Positions 54,262 through 64,000 of a stretch of 64,000 bases of DNA are shown here, piece after piece. Made by a program: the position numbers and the translations under genes. The notes beneath the pieces were generated by a model, which had not been told where the DNA came from, did not search any database, and saw only the letters and a program-made list of their open reading frames with translations. Origin of the DNA: Pectinophora gossypiella (Eukaryota; Arthropoda; Insecta; Lepidoptera; Gelechiidae); assembly GCF_024362695.1 (NCBI RefSeq), contig NC_065426.1, positions 1,054,001 through 1,118,000 of the forward strand, given 5' to 3'. Each line of letters begins with the position of its first letter. The stretch's first letter is position 1.

Positions 54262-56368
54262 AAAGGAGATCATCGGATTTCGGCCCAGAAGTCAAAGTGC
54301 CGGCCAAAAAATATTTTTGCTATATTCCGTTAGACCTTATCCGTCTGAGTATTTATTACTATGGCACCAAAGCTGTAGGGTCAATATCTTCAGTTTTATT
54401 CGAATTAAAAGAACTGTATTTTTCATACATTTTTGGTGAAATGTAAAGTGCCGGCCAAGTAACAATAATGGTATATATCCTTAGAACTTATCTATCTGAG
54501 CATTTATTACTATGGCACCAAAGCCGTAGCGTCAATATTTCTGGTTTTATTCGAATTAAAAAATAAACTTGTATTTTCATACATTTTGGTGAAAATGTGA
54601 AGTGCCGGCCAAGAAACAATATTGGTATATCCCGTTAAAACTTATCCCTTTGACCATTTATTATTATGGCACCAAACGTCTGTGACCATTATTTTGGCTT
54701 TTATTGGACTTTACGTTTTAGTTTCTAAGTGAAAAGTGCCGGTCAGCAAAAACACATGTCAAAACTATCGAGAAGATACCTGTAAACATTATTCACTATG
54801 ACGATAAACGTGTATGACCATTCGTTTAGCTGTTGTTGGATTTTTAAAATCTCGATTTTTGATTTATTTTGTTATAAAATAAAATATGACAGGCGCGTTA
54901 TTTAAAGGATCGTCAGAATGTTTATTACTATGACATTAAACGTCTATGACCACTATTTTGCACTCAATTAGATTTCTCAAAAATCTGGAGTTTTCATAGA
55001 TACCTACACTTTGGCGAAAAAAGTTTTATCTGGCGATAATGCAGGTAAAGGCGTAATATCGTGGTCGTCTTTGGACACATTTTTTATTAATCAAAAATAG
55101 GTTTTCGTTTGACCACTATCTCACCTGATGGTGATACACGCTTTAGAAGCTTATTTTTTTTAAGAAAAGTGAGGTACGATGATATTTCGGCCGACTAGCA
55201 CCAGGACATTGTGATCGGCATACATGCAAAGTACAACTTCCCGACTCCTATCTTCCCTAACAGCTACTTCAGACGTCATGCCAAAATACGAGTTTGGTCA
55301 CTAGATGGCAAGCTTATCTTTGGAGGGTGGTAACCATCTACGGTCAAGATGAATCAATACCATAATTCAACCTAAACTTAGGCCGTAACGTTGAGTCGAA
55401 TGCAAAAACTACAGACAAAACAAAAACACAAAGTATTTATCTGACTAATAACTAGTCATTGGGAAAGCTCTGCTTGTTGTCATTGTTAAAATGTATATCA
55501 AAAAAGATTTTTTTTTTAAAGTCTAATAAAAGTCAAAGTCGATATTTGGTAATATAGTAAAAAAATACGTTTCAAGTCGTTTACCAAAAGATTTGACTTA
55601 TTTTGTTTAGCTGGCTGACATTTTCCCATTTGAACCAAAACGGAAAGAGAGACGAATAAAAGTCAAAATAATGGTCCAAAATGTTTTGCGCCAGATTATT
55701 AAATGTTCTAAAGGTCCTTTGTAATCCGCCGTACCGCAAGTTTTGCCTAAAGCACTTTATTTTTAAACAAAACAAAAAAGAAATCAAGATTTTTAAAATA
55801 CAATAAAAGGCAAACTAATGGTCATACACGTTTGGCGCTATAGAAAAAAATGTTAACAGGCATCTACTCGATACTCTCAACATGGTATTTTTGGTGGTCG
55901 GCACTTTTCACATTTGAACTAAAACGTAAATTCCAATAAAAGTCAAAATAATGGTCATAGATATTTGGTGTCATATTAAAAAATATTGAGAAGCAACTAT
56001 TAGACAGATTTGACGTATTTTTTTCGATGGCCAGCATTTTAACATATTAACCAAAACGGAAAGTCCAATAAACGTCAAAATAATGGTCATAGAAGTTTGG
56101 CGCCATACTAATAAATGTTCTAACGGTCCTTTGTAATACGCCTGTATCCCTTTTATTCCCAACGGACATAATATTTTTTTTTACAAAATGTATGAAAAAT
56201 CGAGATTTTTAAAATCCAATTAAAGCCAAACTAATGGTCATACACGTTTGGTGTCATAGTAAAAAATGTTCACAGCAATGTACTCGAAAGGTTCGACACA
56301 TTTTTTTTCTCTGGCCGGCACTTTCGATTTTGGGCCGGCCAAAGTATGGAGAGCCGATGATCTCCTTT
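54262..56368. mobile_element. 2.1-kb foldback-type element
   Basis: Terminal 15-bp inverted repeats 'aaaggagatcatcgg' (54262-54276) and its complement (56354-56368). The left arm has repeated modules of about 135-155 bp, each with 'aaagtgccggcc' or a variant (54294, 54447, about 54599, 54733) and 'ttattactatggcacca'. The right arm carries the same modules inverted ('ggccggcacttt' at 56313; variants near 56028, 55894 and 55611). No transposase is encoded. Modular inverted arms are typical of foldback transposons. Confidence 0.8.
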
Positions 56369-56805
56369 GTGTCACCAGGATTATAAATAAGACCAATGTT
56401 GAGTGAATACTTCTCAAGTTTCAGCCATAAGTAATTATTTTCTCCATCGTAAGTAGACTCTAACAAACTATGTTTCAAGTCATTGTGGACGAATGCCGAC
56501 ACTCCACCACCTGTCCTATCGTCGCGACAATTGCAGTAATGGGTATAATTTGGCAGGCGGAATCTTTGCGCATGTTCTTCGGATTTTATCCAGGACTCGG
56601 TCAGTAATATTATATGCGTTGTGGTTGAGATGGATCTTAGTATACATTTAAGCTCATCAAACTTATTACAGATGCTCCGTGCATTTAAATATAAAAAGTT
56701 AAGACAAGATTTTGTGGGATGTAGGTCTGCGTAGTTACTAATTATCTGGTATGTTGTACTATTATTGGTAGGGTCATTATTACTTATTAGTTTTTTTGAG
56801 TAGTA
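56369..56805 (-). pseudogene. LINE ORF2, 5' part: endonuclease N-terminus
   Basis: The minus frame reads LNFLYLNARSICNKFDELKCIL, then LLTESWIKS, TGGGVSAFVHNDLK and NIGLIYNPGDTK up to the insertion border. NARS-NK-DEL and the TESW motif identify the start of an APE-type endonuclease. The frame overlaps the end of ORF1, so ORF2 may start inside ORF1 or by reinitiation. It is separated from the rest of ORF2 by the foldback insertion, which makes the element inactive. Confidence 0.8.
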
Positions 56806-57758
56806 TTTACGATTCTCGGTATGCCCTTTATGTATTTTATAGTAAGGTCCTTTTCGCCATCGTTTTGTCTCCGAGTTAGCTCAGATTTTAGATCTTGTAA
56901 TTGTTTGCGCTGATTGGGTGTTTCATCGGAGTACATTTTCATGCTATCGGGTAACTTATCCTTGTTTCGTAAGAGCTGTTTGGCGGATTCAGGTTTTTCG
57001 AAACAAATCTTTACCCTGCGGTTCTTAGTTGGGCTATATTTCCCGATACGGAAGATATCAGTCGGCTCCGGTACGTCTTTAAAGTTGTTGTTGATAATGC
57101 GAAGTACATCTGTTTTGTCCTTTGATAACCGCTCTTCATGGTTGTATGAAGTCTGCTCAGGGATTCCCGCCAAAATTATATTTTTCTGTCGGCTGGTACG
57201 ATCCTGTATTTCTTGCAGTATTTCCTCCATGGGCTGTGGTTCAGATCCAACTTGATATTTTGCAGCTGACACAGATGTCTGGAGATGATTAAGGTCTGAA
57301 GAGACTAGGTTTAGCTTTTCTTCACCCGAGCGAACCTTGCTTTCAAGTTGAGATACATTTCTTTCAATTAGCTTTTGATTGACCGATAGGCTGGAGACTG
57401 ATGACTTAATATCATTTATTTGTGATTTGACATCCATCATACTTTGATTCATCGTGTTCATAGCTTGTTCATGGGACAATTTCATGCTAGCAACTTCGTT
57501 TTTTAAATCTTGAATATTTTCGTGTATTTCCTTTGAAGTAATTTCATTTGATTCAATTAGCTTTTCAAGTAAAGAAGCGATGCCTGACATCTCTTCACGT
57601 AGCATCTTGGATTCGTAGGTGCAGTTACATCCATGGTCTTCAGGTTGCTTCCTTTTTCGAATAGTGATTTGAGGATCCGTGATCTCTTTTTGAAATCTAG
57701 ATAGGTCTGGTTGAGATTGAGACCCCGCTCCAGGGGGCGAACGTAGTGGATTATTCAT
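56787..57758 (-). CDS. LINE ORF1 (coiled-coil, RNA-binding-like protein)
   Basis: 323 codons on minus. The N-terminal part is basic and Pro/Ser-rich (SPPGAGSQSQPDL, RKRKQPEDHGCNC). Residues about 55-165 are a heptad-rich coiled coil (LLEKLIESNEIT..., MDVKSQINDIKSSVSSL). Residues about 190-310 (RQKNIILAGIPEQ, DIFRIGKYSP...RRVKICFEKPESAKQLLRNKDKL) follow the fold order of an ORF1 RNA-recognition-like domain and a C-terminal domain. It would coat the element RNA. No CCHC zinc knuckle is seen. The frame is intact. Confidence 0.85.
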   Translation of the reverse strand: MNNPLRSPPGAGSQSQPDLSRFQKEITDPQITIRKRKQPEDHGCNCTYESKMLREEMSGIASLLEKLIESNEITSKEIHENIQDLKNEVASMKLSHEQAMNTMNQSMMDVKSQINDIKSSVSSLSVNQKLIERNVSQLESKVRSGEEKLNLVSSDLNHLQTSVSAAKYQVGSEPQPMEEILQEIQDRTSRQKNIILAGIPEQTSYNHEERLSKDKTDVLRIINNNFKDVPEPTDIFRIGKYSPTKNRRVKICFEKPESAKQLLRNKDKLPDSMKMYSDETPNQRKQLQDLKSELTRRQNDGEKDLTIKYIKGIPRIVNTTQKN

Positions 57759-58109
57759 ATTTATCGTTTAGTCAAGTAACTTGCACGGTCTAAACGCGGC
57801 ACCTTACCGAAACAATGACCGCTGCGGTCAGTCTTGCTGAGACGGAAATTATGCAGTCTTCTCGTTCTTACGTAGAAGCGTGTGGCGCCCTCGTGCGGCA
57901 CGTTCCCGTTAATTCCACTCGCTTGCAGCTTCAGAAAGATTTTAAGTGCACTCTTGAACTTGATAAAAAATTAACTCAATCTATACCAGCTTAAAGTGAC
58001 TTTTACAATCAATACTTTTTAAGTAAAATTGATTAAACCTAAAACACGTCTGCTCTGTACGACGACCACTAGAAACATCTAATTCACCATGTTTGACGCA
58101 AATAAAGTT

Positions 58110-58145
58110 TCTATTCTATTCTATTCTATTCTATTCTATTCTATC
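58110..58145 (+). repeat. (TTCTA)n microsatellite
   Basis: About six to seven TTCTA units just after 'aaataaagtttc', probably the tail of a decayed LINE end. Confidence 0.85.
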
Positions 58146-58316
58146 ATAGTCATGCGAGATGAATACATGGAATTTAGAATAATTATTATAATTACTTCTA
58201 TATCAACAATATTAAAACATAAAAAATAAATAGAAATAAAGCAATGTAGAAGTCTACAATTAGTCACGTCACAAAAAGTCCGTTCTATATATATTGTTAA
58301 TTAGTCTATGCTCCTA

Positions 58317-58466
58317 GTACGGTCACGAGCATTAATATGTATACACTTTGGTACCATGTCACATTAACTTTTTTGACAAACTGAACTGTAAGTCTCACTA
58401 AATGTCAAATATGTTAGTGTGACAGAGTCCTAAAGTGGATACATTATATTGCTCATGACTGTACCT
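58317..58466. mobile_element. MITE family E, best complete copy
   Basis: Ends 'tacggtcacgagcattaata' and 'tatattgctcatgactgtac'. Only a few differences from 15512 and 19650. Confidence 0.78.
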
Positions 58467-58549
58467 CTGTACATCCAAGATGAAGTAATTACCCAAACCA
58501 TACCAAGCTTTCATAATTTTTAAAGCGCAATTTTTCCATAGTCTTTTTT

Positions 58550-58790
58550 TTGACATTGTAGATTTGCCGCAGATGGCATTGACTCCGCGTGGTCGACGAT
58601 TTCCTTCAATCAGCGCTTATCGCTATCGACCCACTAGGGTCGATTTATTCTTTCAAATATTTTTCCTCTCTGACGACGCCCTGAGCTGAGGTTCGCGCCC
58701 AACTGGGCACACTCAGGCCTGTTGTATTAAACGTTGTACCGGGTAAGAGCCTTCAGAGCTCCCTAATTGGCCGGCCATCTGCAAATCAAA
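58550..58790 (+). repeat. Retroposon family K, rearranged
   Basis: 58595-58790 is in sense orientation ('cgacccactagggtcgattt' to 'agagctccctaattggccgg'). 58550-58590 is a short inverted piece of the 3' end. Confidence 0.6.
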
Positions 58791-59157
58791 AATTAAAAAA
58801 AAAAGTTAAACTCTATTGTTTCAATCTACTGACCTTTAAATATTAATAAAACAATTATGAACATGAATTATAATTAAAGAACAATTTATACAATTTTCAT
58901 CATAATTAGCATTAATTTGCACTGAAATAAAATAAATACCTAGTTGTCTTCATTTTTAGTCGTTTTAATGAAGTTAGTGTTGAATAATGTGAGTCAAAAT
59001 TATAAGTCTAGTGTTTTTGAGAATAAACGTACTTTTTAAATTTACTGGACTTCGATGAAGTCTGTGGTATTCTTCTAATCTACGGTCGATGACTTACCTT
59101 GCCAACTTGTCAGGATTATTGTTTAAGTTTATTATTTGTTTGTTTATTTTAAGTTTA
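58791..59157. other. Intronic, unassigned
   Basis: Very AT-rich, no repeat family recognised. Confidence 0.4.
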
Positions 59158-59159
59158 AC

Positions 59160-59490
59160 AACCTCCGTGGTCTAGTGGTCAGAGCGTTAAGCTCACGATC
59201 TGGAGGTCCGGGTTCGATTCCCGATGGGGACATTGTCGAAATCAGTTTGTGAGACTGTCCTTTGTTTGGTAAGGACTTTTCAGGCTTGAATCACCTGATT
59301 GTCTGAAAAAGTAAGATGATTACGTGGTTCGGAGGGCACGTTAAGCCGTTGGTCCCGGCTATTAGCCGTAAATACACCTCCACCAACCCGCAGCAGTGGA
59401 GCAGCGTGGTGGAGTATGCTCCATACCCGCTCCGGTTGAATGAGGGGAGGCCTGTGCCCAGCAGCGGGTAAGCTGTTTATGTTATATTAT
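59160..59490 (+). mobile_element. SINE family 1, full-length copy
   Basis: Head 'acctccgtggtctagtggtc' with B box, complete body and a TTATGT-type tail. Confidence 0.87.
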
Positions 59491-59599
59491 GTGTGTTTTT
59501 GTTTGCCCGGTCAAGCAGTTACGTCATACGATAAGGAACATCAAAAAAATGGACGACGTAAAGGGAAACGCGACATATCATTAAACTTTATTGCAATAA

Positions 59600-59880
59600 G
59601 GGGAAAATACTAAATACAAAACAAAAGAGAAATAGACATTATGGTGCCGAACTTGGTCTCCTGGTACAGGCATATTTTGCCTAAAAGGAGGCTCCAGCAA
59701 CTAGTTTAAGAAAAAGTAAAGTAAAAGTAAAATAAAGTAAAATCTTTATTTCCTCTACAAATAATAAAACACATGGATACATAAAAACATACAAAAATAC
59801 AATATTTGTAGAGGCTGGAGCCTAAACTAGGATACCCTGTGTTTTAGAACTCCAGGCCTCCACCCCCAAAAAGTCATGGT
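59600..59880. repeat. LINE-tail fragments in inverted arrangement
   Basis: 59645-59705 ('cctaaaaggaggctccagca') and 59810-59875 ('tgtagaggctggagcctaaa') are partial inverted relatives around an AT-rich centre. Similar to the tail at 17045-17165. Confidence 0.45.
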
Positions 59881-59989
59881 CAAGAAAAAATAACAAAATA
59901 TAAAAAAATAAAGTTTTTTTTTTTAAATTGTTAGACTAAATCATAAAATATTTCTTAAAAAGAAAATATCAAATCTATAAATGCTTGTA

Positions 59990-60027
59990 TGTGTATGTGT
60001 GTGTGTGCGTGCGCGCGCGCGCGCGCG

Positions 60028-60110
<83 letters not shown>

Positions 60111-60130
60111 ATGCGTGCGTGTGTGCGTCT
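59990..60130 (+). repeat. (GT)n microsatellite with a (GC)n block
   Basis: A GT tract of roughly 90 bases with a GCGCGC stretch at 60008-60027. The His-Thr and Val-Cys frames are artefacts. Alternating purine-pyrimidine tracts of this kind can adopt Z-DNA. Confidence 0.95.
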
Positions 60131-60639
60131 CACTTCTATTTAACATGTAAGAAAATAAAATAAATACTTTTTTTTTCTTTTTTTTTGAACCAAACACAGT
60201 TGACTCAACACCTATCACGTTGGTCTAATAGAAAGCTCGATGACGTATGGCTACTAAGTTCACTTGACTCAATATGAAGTCTCTGTAGTGGGAATCATTC
60301 TCAAAGCTATACTTCTTTTGTACTACAATAGGATCCCAACTTCAGCTTCTTACAAACTTGAGGACCAGGTCGGAGCAAGATTGCTTATTACCCTGTACTT
60401 AGAACTCGTTATTTTAATTTAGTGCTCGAGGGTTCTTAGACTTCGGCAAGGAACCCTACTTGTTTGAATGTTTTAGGGTTCCGTGACTACCTTGAATGAG
60501 GATAAAAACTAGAAGCTCAAATGTAGGCGGCAGCACTGTTGGGTATTCCTAAATTTTGATAGTTTCCCATAAATTCAGCTATAATTGGTGATAAATTGCT
60601 TTAAAATGTGATTATAAGGTTATCGCCGAACCGGTGTGC
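60131..60639. other. Intronic, mostly unassigned
   Basis: 60190-60245 is a SINE 5 body piece. 60430-60510 resembles the common lepidopteran repeat with 'agggttccgt' and 'aaggaaccct'. Confidence 0.4.
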
Positions 60640-60760
60640 GTGTATAAAAAGATTGATGAACATGGAGGAAGCAAGAGAAGTGTGTCAGTTCCATGTTCGG
60701 TTCCATGGACTCTGCTTACCTTAGTGGAAAATAGACGAGAGTTTATGTATGTGTATGTAT
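60640..60760 (+). repeat. LINE tail, family M
   Basis: 'catggaggaagcaagagaag' to 'gagagtttatgtatgtgtat'. Confidence 0.6.
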
Positions 60761-60914
60761 GTGCTACGATACTATAAGGTTTATCAACCATTCAAAAAAA
60801 ATAAATAAAAAAAGTATTTTTCAAAATGGCCTTAAATAGTCAGAGCTTTTTGAACGTCAAGAATTAAATTACATATTATGTAACTAGCTGTAAAACTACT
60901 ACCACATCGGAATC

Positions 60915-61048
60915 TGTAACATACATACACTTTAGGACTCTGTCGCACTAACATATTTGACATTTGGTGAGACTTACATTTCAATTTGTCAAAAAAGTTA
61001 ATGTGACATGGTACCAAAGTGTGTACATATTAATGCTCGTGACCGTAC
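60915..61048. mobile_element. MITE family E, one end lost
   Basis: 'cactttaggactctgtcgca' to 'taatgctcgtgaccgtac'. The left terminal repeat is replaced by ACAT repeats. Confidence 0.65.
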
Positions 61049-61104
61049 ATAAACTCACGCCTAGATAGGCGTCCCACCGAGTAAGTAGAGACTGTGGAAT
61101 TCAT

Positions 61105-61205
61105 TTCCGGCCAAGTAGTTAATGCCATCTGCAGCAAATTTACAATAAGTCACATCAAAAAAAATGTGGAATTCCATTTGCTTCGATCCTGACACACTTC
61201 CATAC
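61105..61205. repeat. Family K 3' end and family M tail
   Basis: 'ggccaagtagttaatgccat' ... 'agtcacatcaaaaaaaa', then 'ccatttgcttcgatcctgac'. Confidence 0.55.
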
Positions 61206-61317
61206 ATCATTAATATTTAAGAGTTTGGATCAAAAGTGTATGTAAATTGTCACTCTGTAACTCTGCATTATTATGGGCGTGAATTTACGTATGACACTCA
61301 TACATACATGCCGTGTA

Positions 61318-61585
61318 TGTCGTGTGGTAGCCTAGTTGGTAGAACGCTTGACTTTCACTTTGAGGTCGCAGGTTCGAATCGCAGCGTAGGCCTAAACCAA
61401 TGATTTCCGAAACGTGTTCAGCGGTGAAGGAAACATCGTGAGGAAACCCACATTCACGAGAAATGCATTTCGGAGGTAATCCTAATCTATTTTGGGCTGG
61501 TTTTGCCTTCGCGGGTTGGAAGGTCAGATAGGCAGTTGCTTCTGTAAAAAAACCAGACCTCACAGACATCAGACCTTACAGTGAG
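61318..61585 (+). mobile_element. SINE family 4 (tRNA-derived)
   Basis: Head 'gtggtagcctagttggtaga' with B box 'caggttcgaatcg', then 'ggaaacatcgtgaggaaacc' and 'ttttgccttcgcgggttgga'. Lacks the middle 'gtcgaatttgttttcg' block of the copy at 14454. Confidence 0.78.
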
Positions 61586-61599
61586 ATTTAAGCGTTCTT

Positions 61600-61800
61600 C
61601 CTCAGCGTTCCCCATTTGTCCGGTCAAGTAGTTAATGCCATCTGCGGCCAAATCTGCAATAAGTCACGTAAAAAAAAAACAACTGGGCTACCACGGCCTC
61701 TTTATAACAAAAAAAAAAACTTTTTTTGACACCTTTAGATCAGTCTTTATTTAGTAATCAGAAGTTTCATATTTTATATTTGACCTAGGAAACTATCCCA
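61600..61800 (+). repeat. Family K 3' end and MITE F piece
   Basis: 61600-61675 ends 'aataagtcacgtaaaaaaaa'. 61730-61800 is MITE F ('cagtctttatttagtaatca', 'ggaaactatcccaattgtcc'). Confidence 0.55.
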
Positions 61801-62114
61801 ATTGTCCAACATTTATCTATAATGTACAGAACCCGCAATAATATTCTCGAATACTCTATCAAAGATTTTGATGTTGCTTTGTATTTTCTTTTCTTTTTTG
61901 TAGGACGAAGCTAATAATTTAGTCTAGATACAGAATAAAATAAATCTAAAACTCGCGACTAATAGATTACATGGCTTATCGAAATTTGCCGCGGTTTAAA
62001 AACTTAGAGAACACGAGATTTTTCCTTTAGGAGCACCTAAATAAAACTTTAAGAATCATTTTAAAAGCAGACTGTAATAAATGATATTAGATATGTCAGA
62101 AGTCATATCATAAC

Positions 62115-62500
62115 GGCCTCCGTGGTCCAGTGGTTGAGCGTTGGGCTCACGATCCGAAGGGATCCATCCGGGACATATCACAAAAATCATTTTGTGATCC
62201 TAAGTTTGGTTAGGACGTTACAGGCTGATCACCTGATTGTCCAAAAAGCAAGATGATCCGAGCTTCGGAAGGCACGTTAAGCCGTTGGTCCCGGTTACTA
62301 CTTACTGATGTAAGTACGTAGTCCGATGTAGTACGAAGTTTGGCGGCCCTGACACCAGGGTTGATGAGGTCCACCTCATAACCCACACGATAGAAGAAGA
62401 TAAAGCGGATAGATTTCACTCTTCTCTTCTATCGTGTGGATTGTGAGGTGGATTACCAATCCCATCAACCCTGGTGTCAGGGTTACTGTTACTGGTGTTA
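62115..62500. mobile_element. SINE family 2 plus an inverted SINE 2 tail
   Basis: 62115-62400 is a plus copy with a deletion around the B box. 62415-62500 is an inverted 3' end ('cttctatcgtgtggattgtg'). The two tails face each other and form an imperfect hairpin. Confidence 0.72.
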
Positions 62501-62867
62501 GGGTTGATAGATTTCACTGTCACTAGACTTAACAAAAAAAATCTTGCAAAATATTCACGAGACAAACGACGTATTCAGAGAAAATGGCAAATAACGATGC
62601 AATAGGGGACAACTTCATTATCTGTCTCTTTCCTCCACATAAATTCCCCCCTCCCCATCAGTACTCAGGAATGTCGGAACGAATATTAAAATTAAAATTT
62701 CACAGTCGGCCATCTTAAATTTGTGTTTACCGCCATAAATTTTCAAAATGGCGATTGTTATAATTCAAATTATAGCCGTTTGGAACAGACACGCATTGAA
62801 AGGCGGTGAAAAAATTTGGAATGGAATTTTTTAAATTATAGTATGTGAATTTTACAAGATAAAGTAA
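62501..62867. other. Intronic, unassigned
   Basis: No recognised repeat. A CT-rich run 'tctctttcctccacataaat' at about 62625. Confidence 0.4.
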
Positions 62868-63134
62868 CGGCTCCGTGGCCCAGTGGTTGAGCGTTGTGCT
62901 CACGATCCGGAGGTCCCGGGTTCGAATCCCGGTGGGGCAAATCACAAAAATCTCTTTGTAATCCCTAGTTTGGTTAGAACATTGCAGGCACTTCAAGCCG
63001 TTGGTTCCTGTTAATACTTACTGATGTAATTACGTAGTCGTTATGTCAGGGGCCATTGACGGGTCTATAGTAACCCTGACACCAGGATAGTGAGGTTGGA
63101 AATCCATCTCACAACCCACATGATTGAAGAAGAA
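62868..63134 (+). mobile_element. SINE family 2
   Basis: Head 'ggctccgtggcccagtggtt' with a very good B box 'gggttcgaatcccggt', a body with one internal deletion, and the 3' end 'aacccacatgattgaagaag'. It sits only about 60 bases before the S1 exon. Confidence 0.82.
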
Positions 63135-63195
63135 GAGCGTTATTTTGATTCAGTGTTGTCTGTAAGAATTTATTATTATTATATTTCTTTTCCAG

Positions 63196-63325
63196 TCCAA
63201 CGACACGTCCGCGCCGGAGTCGATCTTCCCCTGGATCGTGACTATCTTCATAAAGAATGATACCAACGACCAATTTGACTATCGCTGTGATGGAGTACTT
63301 CTGTCTACTGCTGTTGTTCTTACTG
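63196..63325 (+). CDS. Exon encoding the start of a chymotrypsin-like (S1) domain
   Basis: The acceptor 'atttcttttccag' ends at 63195 (phase 0) and the donor GTAAGT starts at 63326 after 130 bases (phase 1). The 43 codons read SNDTSAPESIFPWIVTIFI, then KNDTNDQFDYRCDGVLLST, then AVVLT, with the first base of a G-codon. FPW-V-I- and C-G-LLS---VLT are the first strands of the S1 fold; the Cys is the partner of the one next to the catalytic His. The break after VLT is where many S1 genes have an intron, so the His, Asp and Ser exons lie beyond the window. The usual activation site (R/IVGG about ten residues before FPW) is absent; SNDTSAPESI stands there. This favours a catalytically inactive serine-protease homologue or an unusual zymogen. 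The stalk exons at 37990 and 27292 are in matching phase. Confidence 0.75.
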
Positions 63326-63540
63326 GTAAGTTATTAAAGCCGAGACCACAACTCGGACACTCCATAGAACAATCTCATTCTCACTGTGTGCCGCTTAAGG
63401 GTGTATATGTCGTGGCCAGATCTTAGAATTGATCGTTTCATGATGAGCTCAATCATTTCAAGGCCAGAGTGAACAGGCACCTTCTGGGTGAGCTCGCTCC
63501 ATCTTAGGCCTCGTCAATGCCTTCGGGCAAGTCTGGGGCC

Positions 63541-63965
63541 TTTTTTTTGACGTGACTTATTGTAGATTTGCCGCAGATGGCATTAACTACTTGGCCGGAC
63601 AAATGGGGAGCGCTGAATGCTCTTACCCGGTACAACGTTTAAGACACAGGCCTGCGCGTGCCCAGTTGGGTGCGAACCTCGGTCCAGGGCGTCGTCTGAG
63701 AGGAAAAATATTTGAAATAATTAAATAGCGAATTCGATAGTGATATGCGCTGATTGAGGGAAATTGTCGACCACGCCGACGGGGTCGGTATCAGGGTCCT
63801 GAAGTGTTTGGTGTCATGAGCTGATTGGCTGCCTTTATGGCTAGAGTAATCGGGTCGTCGGGATCGTACATACGTCCTTCAGACGCCGATACTTTTAAGT
63901 ACTGTCCCTAAGCGGGATGTATATGGAAGCCGCAACTACCAGGGGATTTGGGTGGTGCGGAGCAG
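63541..63965 (-). mobile_element. Retroposon family K, long copy
   Basis: T-run then 'gacgtgacttattgtagatt' at the left (the poly(A) end on minus), 'gtgcccagttgggtgcgaac', 'ggtcctgaagtgtttggtgt' and 'gtccctaagcgggatgtata' to the right. The longest copy of the family here. It lies in the intron after the S1 exon. Confidence 0.7.
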
Positions 63966-64000
63966 AATCGAATAAATGTTTTGAAGCTAATTTGAGCCAT

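Larger units (their letters stand above)
51605..57960 (-). mobile_element. CR1/Jockey-like LINE, nearly full length, split by a foldback element
   Basis: Minus-strand order: 5' UTR (about 57960-57759), ORF1 (57758-56787), ORF2 endonuclease start (about 56805-56369), a 2.1-kb insertion (54262-56368), the rest of ORF2 (54261-51801), and the 3' UTR to about 51605. The 3' end holds AATAAA when read on minus ('gaataaagaatctttgaac'). Borders are approximate, as I could not find a convincing target duplication. It lies in the long intron before the S1 exon, opposite to the host gene. Confidence 0.82.

Overview
The window reads as nuclear DNA of a moth or butterfly (Lepidoptera). It is AT-rich and intron-rich, and it is packed with tRNA-derived SINEs, hairpin MITEs and non-LTR retrotransposon pieces of the kind common in lepidopteran genomes. 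Nothing looks bacterial, and there is no operon, CRISPR array or rRNA gene. The tRNA-like stretches I examined closely are heads of SINEs or look like repeat fragments, so I call no functional tRNA gene. The species cannot be fixed from the sequence.

Host genes, left to right. (1) A three-exon plus-strand gene at 11829-24495 is recovered from splice signals and reading phase: exon 1 (11829-11849, 7 codons, behind a TATA box), exon 2 (16409-16540) and exon 3 (24010-24495). The 212-residue product has a signal peptide, then Gln-rich, Gly/His-rich and Val-Pro-rich segments, and resembles a secreted cuticle or other structural protein. (2) A single coding exon at 27292-27840 encodes a membrane-anchored acidic Ser/Thr-rich stalk and ends in a phase-0 splice donor. 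(3) A large coding exon at 37990-39507 encodes a signal peptide and a long Thr-rich, N-glycosylated acidic stalk; it also ends in a phase-0 donor. (4) A small exon at 63196-63325, phase 0 at its start and phase 1 at its end, encodes the start of a chymotrypsin-fold (S1) domain and stops where many S1 genes have an intron, just before the catalytic-His segment. The simplest model is one or two long stalked serine-protease-like genes running off the right edge. The 27292 and 37990 exons may be alternative first coding exons (membrane-anchored versus secreted) of one gene, or parts of two paralogues.

Mobile DNA fills the introns and spacers. There are at least four abundant SINE families. One (copies at 1148, 6651, 21813, 30452, 33802, 34981, 42311 and 48664) carries a tRNA-like head followed by a segment that matches the internal control region of 5S rRNA. 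A TA-targeting element of about 490 bp made of two consecutive hairpins occurs four times, with single-hairpin relatives. A CR1/Jockey-like LINE with both ORFs recognisable lies at about 51.6-58.0 kb on the minus strand; its endonuclease region is split by a 2.1-kb foldback-type element. There is also a 59-bp minisatellite with a palindromic core (46.8-47.3 kb), a candidate 1.4-kb DNA element with inverted ends (28.7-30.1 kb), and several microsatellites.

Limits: all calls were made by eye. Exon ends rest on GT/AG signals, phase and protein plausibility. Repeat boundaries are approximate unless a target-site duplication is quoted.
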